Below, piece after piece: positions 1-5,044 of a DNA stretch of 5,044 nucleotides. Under the pieces are notes generated by a model. It had not been told where the DNA came from. It made no database searches and was given only the letters and a program-made list of their open reading frames with translations. How positions within the stretch are numbered: position 1 is the stretch's first letter; every line of letters begins with the position of its first letter. The translations under genes and the position numbers were made by a program. This DNA is from Calditrichota bacterium (GTDB taxonomy: Bacteria > Calditrichota > Calditrichia > RBG-13-44-9), in NCBI GenBank assembly GCA_024276455.1, contig JAJRXE010000325.1, forward strand, positions 1 to 5,044, read 5' to 3'.

Positions 1-723
1 AGAATTGGGACGAGGCAGGGGAAGTGGAGCGGGAGAGGCTGGCCACACTCAGCTCTCCGTCGGCGATCACGTCGTTAACGAAATCGCGGGCCCGGCGACG
101 AAGCTGCCACGCAGTCTGGTACTCCTGCTGCAATTTCTCCAGGCGGGCCAGATGCTGGTTCACGTCCTGCAAAGCGTTGCGCAGGTAATCCAGGTAGATC
201 AGGCGAGCCGTGGAATCGCGGGCGGCCGCCGGATCGATTTGGACGACTTTGGCCGGATCGAAATGGAGGCCCGGAAGCGGCGGCGCGACCGCCAGCCGTT
301 TTTCGGTGTAACGTAGAATCTCTTGCTCCAGGGCGGCCCGATCTCCCGGAAATTTACCGGATTGCAGCAGCGCTTTCAGGGAGTCAATTCGGTGGGTGTA
401 GGCCTCTTCCAGAGCCTGACGGGTCTTCTCCCGGGCGGCCTCCAGAACCGACTCCTGCTGGCGGGACTGTTCGACACGGCGGGAAAGCTCCACAATTTCC
501 GCCATCAGTGCTTTCATTCGTTTCTCGTCCGGGTGAGGGCGTTGCTTTTCTCTTTGCAGTTCGCTGGTTAATTGGTTCAGTCGGGTGCGAAGGGAATCGG
601 TGACCGCTGCCTGCTGTTTCAGTTGGGCGGTTTGCTCGCTATAGGTTTGTTCCAGCACTGCAAGATGCTGGGCGAACAAAATCCCGCTGAGTAAAAGCAG
701 TATTCCGAACCAAATTCGCCTTT

Positions 724-727
<4 letters not shown>
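1..727 (-). CDS. Exported coiled-coil protein, N-terminal part (3' end beyond left edge)
   Basis: I do not recognise a named family. The frame opens at ATG (725-727) and stays open without a stop to position 1, giving 242 visible residues. Residues 1-19 look like a Sec signal peptide: a basic start (MKRR), a hydrophobic core around 5-18 and a likely cut after Ala19 (LFA|QH). There is no lipobox cysteine, so a soluble periplasmic or secreted protein is more likely than a lipoprotein. Residues ~22-63 and ~68-122 are rich in Glu, Gln, Arg and Leu with heptad-like spacing, interrupted by a PHP segment near 64-66, and suggest two coiled-coil helices. A Pro-rich stretch (~148-166) precedes another long helix (~170-222). 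The start overlaps the upstream response regulator stop as ATGA, and only a weak GGA lies upstream, so translation is probably coupled. The role is unknown; context suggests an accessory to the adjacent two-component system. The start and export signal are fairly secure, the function is not. Confidence 0.85.
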
Positions 728-2126
<1,399 letters not shown>

Positions 2127-2130
<4 letters not shown>

Positions 2131-3563
2131 GCAGAGGGTCCCTTTAATCGAAAATGCTCACTTTCAATTACAAACGTACAGTGCCCCGGTGTTCCGTCCG
2201 CCAGGAATATGCTGGCCCGATTCTCCTGGCAGAGCTTGCGGCAAATAGCCAGTCCCAGTCCGGTGCCGGTTGCCCGACCGCTGAAAAACGGTTGAAAAAT
2301 TTTCTCCTGGATGTCCTCCGCAATCCCACAGCCGGTGTCCCGGATTTCGATGCGAAGTTTGCGTTTATTGTGACGTACCCTTAGGAGAATTTCGTCCCCC
2401 GCGGAGCAGGCTTCCAGACTATTGTGCAGCAGGTTGGTTAAAATTTGCTGCAAGTGGCCGGGATCGAAAAAGATATCCGCGGCAACTTGATTTTCCAGCC
2501 GGTAACGGATGCCCCTTTCTTTCAACTGGGGATGAACCGTCACGATTACCTGCCGCAGCGCCGTGGTCACGTCCAGCCATTCCGGGTGCGCCTGCAGCGG
2601 ACGGCTGTAGTGCAGGTAAGCGGTGATTAAATCCTTTAGTCCAGCGATTTCTTCCCGGATTTTCCGGGCGTACTCGGTGTCCAGCCGATGGCGGCGGAGG
2701 TCTTCTTCCAGCAGTCCGGTGAGCAGTTCGATGCCACCTAAGGGATTGCGGATTTCGTGGGCAATTTGAGCCAGCATGTTTTCCCGTTCCCGGTGGTAAT
2801 TGGCCAGGTCGCGGCGCATGCGGTCCAGGGCATCCGCCAGAATTTGCAGCTCACGGTTCAGACCCCGGGGCGGGATGGCAGAGAAGTCGCCTTTCCCCAG
2901 CCGGGCGCTGAAATCCACCAGGGCTTCCACCGGACGGCTGAGGCTACGGGCCAGCAGCCAGCCGGCCAGAATGGTGAGCAGCACCCCGGCCATTCCGATT
3001 CCCCAGAAAAACCGCGCCAAGCGGTCAATCCGTTCCAGCCGTTGCAATCCTTCCCGCGCCCCTAAATAGTGGTTCTGCGAAAGGCGAAGAAATCCCCAGA
3101 AGTACCACTCCCCGTCTTTTCCCTTAAATGGCAGGGAAGTAAGACTGACCCCCACCGGCAGGGCAGCCAGCTCCTGGCGGTAGATCAGCAGAGCCGGTTG
3201 GGGTAAATCCCCGGACTGCTGACTTACCTGTACCAGCAGTTCCCCCTGGCGGTTGAAAAGAAAAAGGTCGTTCAGAGAAAACAGCCTGGCTTTGTTCCTC
3301 AGGTAGCGGCGGTAAAGTTGCTCCGCTTCGCTTTCCGTCCTCGCCGGTGTCAGAAAATCCAGGTAGCGGGTGTCCAGCTGATCCGCCACGGCGCGCAGGA
3401 GTAGTTTCAGCTCGTTGGAGAGCTGGTTCAGGTAAATTTCGCGCGCCGTTAGATAGGCCAGGCGAGAAAACGCCCCCACCAGCAATACCGTCAGCACCGC
3501 AAAGGTGGCAATGATGCGGCTGCGAAAGGAAAGGGGCGGTATGTTCAGTCTGCGAACTTTCAA
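2127..3563 (-). CDS. Membrane sensor histidine kinase (HAMP, HisKA, HATPase)
   Basis: This 478-residue inner-membrane sensor kinase is the expected partner of the sigma-54 regulator that follows it. Residues ~17-38 form the first TM helix. Residues ~39-184 form an extracytoplasmic sensor region that contains a strand-like NDLFLFNRQGELLVQ segment (98-112) reminiscent of Cache/PAS-like folds. Residues ~185-205 form the second TM helix and ~206-258 a HAMP linker with the typical RPVEAL start. The DHp helix carries phospho-acceptor His269 in AHEIRNPLGG. The ATPase domain shows the N box around Asn381 (NLLHNSLEA), G1 DTGCGI (409-414), an F box (IFQPFFSG, 422-429) and G2 GTGLGL (433-438). All catalytic motifs are intact. 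The start is TTG: an in-frame stop lies 22-24 bases upstream, no ATG or GTG comes between, and a start at the next internal Met would lose TM1. AGGGA sits 5 nt before the TTG. The NtrB/AtoS/ZraS-like architecture is clear; the ligand is unknown. Confidence 0.96.
2139..2145 (-). promoter_or_regulatory. Ribosome binding site of the response regulator, inside the kinase gene
   Basis: Minus-strand AAAGGGA lies 8 nt before the ATG at 2128-2130, within the last codons of the kinase. It gives the regulator its own initiation signal in addition to coupling through the ATGA overlap. Confidence 0.6.
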
Positions 3564-3568
3564 TTCAA

Positions 3569-3573
3569 TCCCT
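3569..3573 (-). promoter_or_regulatory. Ribosome binding site supporting the TTG start of the kinase
   Basis: Read on the minus strand, AGGGA lies 5 nt upstream of the TTG at 3561-3563. It is the only purine-rich Shine-Dalgarno-like stretch near the beginning of the frame and supports the non-ATG start. Confidence 0.55.
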
Positions 3574-3615
3574 ATGTGGATCCGTTAAATCCTTATTAAA
3601 CCTAAATGAAGTATT

Positions 3616-3640
3616 GGCCCACGAATGACACGAATAACAC
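3616..3640 (+). repeat. Outer inverted repeat, left arm, with 9-bp tandem units
   Basis: This arm contains two 9-bp units, CACGAATGA (3620-3628) and CACGAATAA (3629-3637), followed by CAC and preceded by GGCC. The reverse complement of 4187-4208 matches it at about 16 of 22 positions with one gap. It resembles short CACGAATTA-type motifs that I recall from intergenic DNA of several environmental bacteria; that recollection has not been checked. Confidence 0.55.
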
Positions 3641-3652
3641 CATTAAATACGT

Positions 3653-3665
3653 TTGACTGTGTCAA
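3653..3665. promoter_or_regulatory. Perfect dyad TTGAC-TGT-GTCAA upstream of the kinase operon
   Basis: Two perfect 5-bp arms flank a 3-bp centre, about 90-100 bp upstream of the TTG start and oriented for the leftward operon. Its minus-strand reading contains TTGACA, but no good -10 box follows at 16-18 bp. It may be an operator for a dimeric regulator or a chance palindrome. Confidence 0.3.
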
Positions 3666-3676
3666 TGTATTATATG

Positions 3677-3692
3677 AAATGTTCGATTTTAT
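3677..3692 (+). repeat. Third inverted pair around TCGAACAT, left arm
   Basis: The reverse complement of this stretch, ATAAAATCGAACATTT, matches 3943-3958 (ATTAAATCGAACATAT) at 14 of 16 positions. It lies inside the outer repeat pair. The low complexity of the surroundings makes chance pairing possible. Confidence 0.35.
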
Positions 3693-3769
3693 TTTTAATT
3701 TATTTTTTTGTGGCGCCAATGTTTACACTGTCCAATTCTCTGTTTCTTAGGCGTAATCTAATTTAAAAT

Positions 3770-3813
3770 AAGAAGCTTCTTTGCGAGAAACAATCCCTTC
3801 CCATTTAAAATGG
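3770..3813. promoter_or_regulatory. Two close perfect palindromes upstream of the kinase operon
   Basis: AAGAAGCTTCTT (3770-3781) is a 12-bp perfect palindrome, and CCATTT-A-AAATGG (3801-3813) is a perfect 6-bp dyad with a one-base centre. Their centres are about 31 bp apart, close to three helical turns, and they lie 210-250 bp upstream of the kinase start. They could be protein-binding sites; the sequence alone does not show this. Confidence 0.25.
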
Positions 3814-3942
3814 TGGAATCGTCGACACATTCCTGCATTTGCGAATCAAACGAAAAACCCGAAAAATTAGTCATTTCCCAAACTTGAAATTGTTGAATTC
3901 CACAAAAAATGCGTCGAATCGCAAGCACAGCTTTTCATATTC

Positions 3943-3958
3943 ATTAAATCGAACATAT
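3943..3958 (-). repeat. Third inverted pair around TCGAACAT, right arm
   Basis: This is the counterpart of 3677-3692, lying just before the inner repeat's left arm. The shared core on the two strands is AAATCGAACAT. No function can be assigned. Confidence 0.35.
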
Positions 3959-3972
3959 TTAATTGTTGAGAC

Positions 3973-4014
3973 CTTTGAAAAAAAATCAAACCCCAAAGAC
4001 GCCAGGACGTGAAG
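3973..4014 (+). repeat. Inner inverted repeat, left arm, with 8-bp periodic AAGACGCC units
   Basis: The arm begins CTTTGAAAAA (3973-3982) and ends with a periodic core at 3991-4014 containing AAGACGCC and AGGACGTG followed by AAG. The core matches the reverse complement of 4124-4147 at 18 of 24 positions, and the CTTTGAAAAA segment is also mirrored in the other arm. Confidence 0.6.
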
Positions 4015-4123
4015 AAAAATCCAAAAACAATTTTTTATCTATTTTTGGTGAAGCTAATAAAAGCGAAATATAGCAGTTGTTTTATGAAATAATATAACCA
4101 CTTCATCTTACTCAATTCTCATA

Positions 4124-4161
4124 CTTGGCGTCTTCGCGTCTTGGCGGTTAATTTTTCAAAG
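4124..4161 (-). repeat. Inner inverted repeat, right arm, with three 8-bp tandem units
   Basis: On the plus strand this shows three successive 8-mers, CTTGGCGT, CTTCGCGT and CTTGGCGG (4124-4147), then TTAATTTTTCAAAG (4148-4161). Read on the minus strand it mirrors 3973-4014 in the same order (CTTTGAAAAA, then the AAGACGC core). About 109 bp lie between the arms, so a transcript across them could fold into an imperfect long hairpin. Confidence 0.6.
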
Positions 4162-4186
4162 TTTTCTATTGTTTTTTATTCGCTTC

Positions 4187-4208
4187 AATCCGTGTAAATT
4201 CGTAGGCT
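4187..4208 (-). repeat. Outer inverted repeat, right arm
   Basis: On the minus strand this reads AGCCTACGAA, then TTTACACGGATT. It is the inverted, more degenerate counterpart of 3616-3640, and the two arms bracket most of the AT-rich gap (about 545 bp between them). Confidence 0.5.
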
Positions 4209-4262
4209 ATTAAAATAACTCTAAAAAGTTTACGTCATGGCGCGAATCCGCAAGAAGACCAT

Positions 4263-5044
4263 TTAGAGGTGGCAGCGGAAGGCCAGCCACCACTGGGCGA
4301 TGCGCAGGTTTTGGTCCAGATCCGGCTCCAGACTCAAATCGATGCCGAACTGCGGCGAGAGCTGCACCGTGAAGTAGGTGAACAAATCGGTGGTGTTCTC
4401 GGTAAAATGGCGTTCCGGTTGGGTGTAGCGTTCTCCGAAATCGCTTTCCTGTTTTACTTCGCCGTCATCGTTGCGTTCGCGCAGATCGAAATAGGCGGTG
4501 GTGACCTCGCGAATGTCCCAGGTGTCCAGGCGCCGGTTAATTCCCAGCATGAGAGACCAGTAGCGGTTGAAGCGGAAATGCAGCATGACCGGGATCTGGA
4601 AACTTCTCACCGCGGACTCGTACTCCCAGACCAGCGTTTTTTCTTCCTGCAGGGTGGAGACATGCCGGTATTCGCCCTCCCACTGATTCTGACCCCAGTT
4701 GTACCAGCTCCGCCAGGCGCTGACCGGTTCCCGGCTCTCCAGGCGGTAATCTTTTTTCAGGAAGTAAAAACCGAGCAGAACGGTAGTTTTGGGGGTTAGT
4801 TTCCAGTGGAGACTGAGCTGTCCCTCCCACCAATCGCCGCTGCGTTGTCCGCTGGCCTGACGCCGATCCCGCAGAGTGGAGCGGTAGTGGTACTCGTAGT
4901 AAACGGTGTCCCACTGGCTCTGGTAGTCGTACAGGGCGGTATCCTGGATGGTGCTGGCGTTTTGCAGGTCAATGACCTGTTTAGTGTAGCGCAAATAAGC
5001 CTGCAGAATCTGGCCGGGTTTAATGGGCTTGAGCAGATTCAGTG
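4263..5044 (-). CDS. Probable outer-membrane beta-barrel protein, C-terminal part (5' end beyond right edge)
   Basis: The frame is open from the right edge to a TAA at 4263-4265, showing about 259 residues. Its start lies outside the window; a TTG at 4992-4994 could serve as a start but the frame continues upstream in a similar style, so it is treated as internal. No signal peptide or domain signature can be seen. The visible part alternates polar and hydrophobic residues in amphipathic strands separated by charged loops, for example LSLHWKL, TTVLLGFYFL, IPVMLHFRFNRYWSLMLGI and FTYFTVQL. It is rich in Trp, Tyr and Phe and ends in a strand-like WWLAFRCHL. This is typical of outer-membrane barrels, although the last residue is Leu rather than the usual Phe. 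A porin-like, transport or cell-surface role is possible, and I cannot name the family. It is on the same strand as the kinase operon but 699 bp upstream of it, so co-transcription is doubtful. Confidence 0.75.
   Translation of the reverse strand, partial: LNLLKPIKPGQILQAYLRYTKQVIDLQNASTIQDTALYDYQSQWDTVYYEYHYRSTLRDRRQASGQRSGDWWEGQLSLHWKLTPKTTVLLGFYFLKKDYRLESREPVSAWRSWYNWGQNQWEGEYRHVSTLQEEKTLVWEYESAVRSFQIPVMLHFRFNRYWSLMLGINRRLDTWDIREVTTAYFDLRERNDDGEVKQESDFGERYTQPERHFTENTTDLFTYFTVQLSPQFGIDLSLEPDLDQNLRIAQWWLAFRCHL

Larger units (their letters stand above)
3564..4262. other. AT-rich intergenic region without a recognisable gene
   Basis: This 699-bp gap separates the barrel gene from the kinase operon. 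Its base composition drops sharply: I counted 14 G+C of 60 at 3661-3720 and 16 of 60 at 4021-4080, against 40 of 60 in a coding stretch at 1381-1440. Stops are frequent and I saw no credible coding frame, tRNA, rRNA, transposase remnant or strong terminator. It holds two nested degenerate inverted-repeat pairs, a third inverted pair and short perfect dyads, listed separately. It must also contain the promoter of the leftward kinase operon, but I cannot place -35/-10 boxes with confidence. Confidence 0.8.

Noticed and set aside
5..571. Two plus-strand open frames of 103 and 82 codons
   Set aside because: They are antisense to the exported coiled-coil gene, which has a signal peptide and an ATGA-coupled start on the minus strand and an uninterrupted frame to the window edge.
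2757..3069. Two plus-strand open frames of 102 and 89 codons
   Set aside because: They are antisense to the HAMP and TM2 part of the kinase, with no recognisable features.
3634..3665. Minus-strand TTGACA as a -35 box for the kinase operon
   Set aside because: The nearest -10-like hexamers are about 12 bp (TATTTA) or 20 bp (TGTTAT) away, outside the usual spacing, so no promoter is called.
3990..4147. Possible CRISPR-like repeats from the 8-bp AAGACGCC units
   Set aside because: The units are far too short, directly adjacent without spacers, and occur as inverted arms. No cas gene is visible.
4217..4230. AACT-N6-AGTT hairpin downstream of the barrel gene as a terminator
   Set aside because: The stem is only 4 bp and mostly A/T, with a broken T tract, too weak for an intrinsic terminator.
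4239..4254. TGGCGCGAATCCGCA resembling a sigma-54 promoter
   Set aside because: The GG-to-GC spacing is one base short, the -12 element lacks TTGC, and it points rightward into the 3' end of a minus-strand gene.
4269..4914. Overlapping frames on both strands within the barrel gene (176 codons plus, 125 codons minus)
   Set aside because: Neither translation shows strands, domains or a ribosome site, whereas the minus frame ending at 4263 has clear barrel-like periodicity.

Overview
The window comes from a Gram-negative bacterium. It carries an NtrC-type sigma-54 activator, a membrane histidine kinase, an exported coiled-coil protein and the C-terminal part of a probable outer-membrane beta-barrel. 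No gene matches a named orthologue closely enough for a species call. The low-GC intergenic repeats (8-mers of the type AAGACGCC and 9-mers of the type CACGAATAA) resemble short motifs I recall from intergenic regions of Calditrichota, Bacteroidota/Ignavibacteria-like and other environmental genomes. An FCB-group or Calditrichota-like origin is therefore a weak guess from memory.

All four supported genes lie on the minus strand, so transcription runs from high to low coordinates. From right to left: (i) 5044-4263, the C-terminal ~260 residues of a beta-strand-rich, aromatic-rich protein that enters from beyond the right edge; (ii) 4262-3564, a 699-bp AT-rich non-coding gap with two nested, degenerate inverted-repeat pairs and several short perfect dyads; (iii) 3563-2127, a two-TM, HAMP-containing histidine kinase starting at TTG; (iv) 2130-724, a sigma-54-dependent response regulator; (v) 727-1, the first 242 residues of an exported coiled-coil protein that runs off the left edge.

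The last three genes form one tightly coupled operon, because both junctions are 4-bp ATGA stop/start overlaps (2127-2130 and 724-727). The kinase should sense an extracytoplasmic signal and phosphorylate Asp65 of the regulator, which then drives sigma-54 promoters elsewhere. No convincing sigma-54 promoter is visible here. The exported coiled-coil protein is co-translated with the pair and is a candidate accessory component of signal sensing, loosely like QseG in the enterobacterial QseE-QseG-QseF (GlrK-QseG-GlrR) operon. That parallel is inferred from gene context, not from sequence similarity.

The most interesting items are the three-gene signalling module and the nested inverted-repeat structure in the intergenic gap. 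Nothing in the window clearly identifies a new defence or mobile system.
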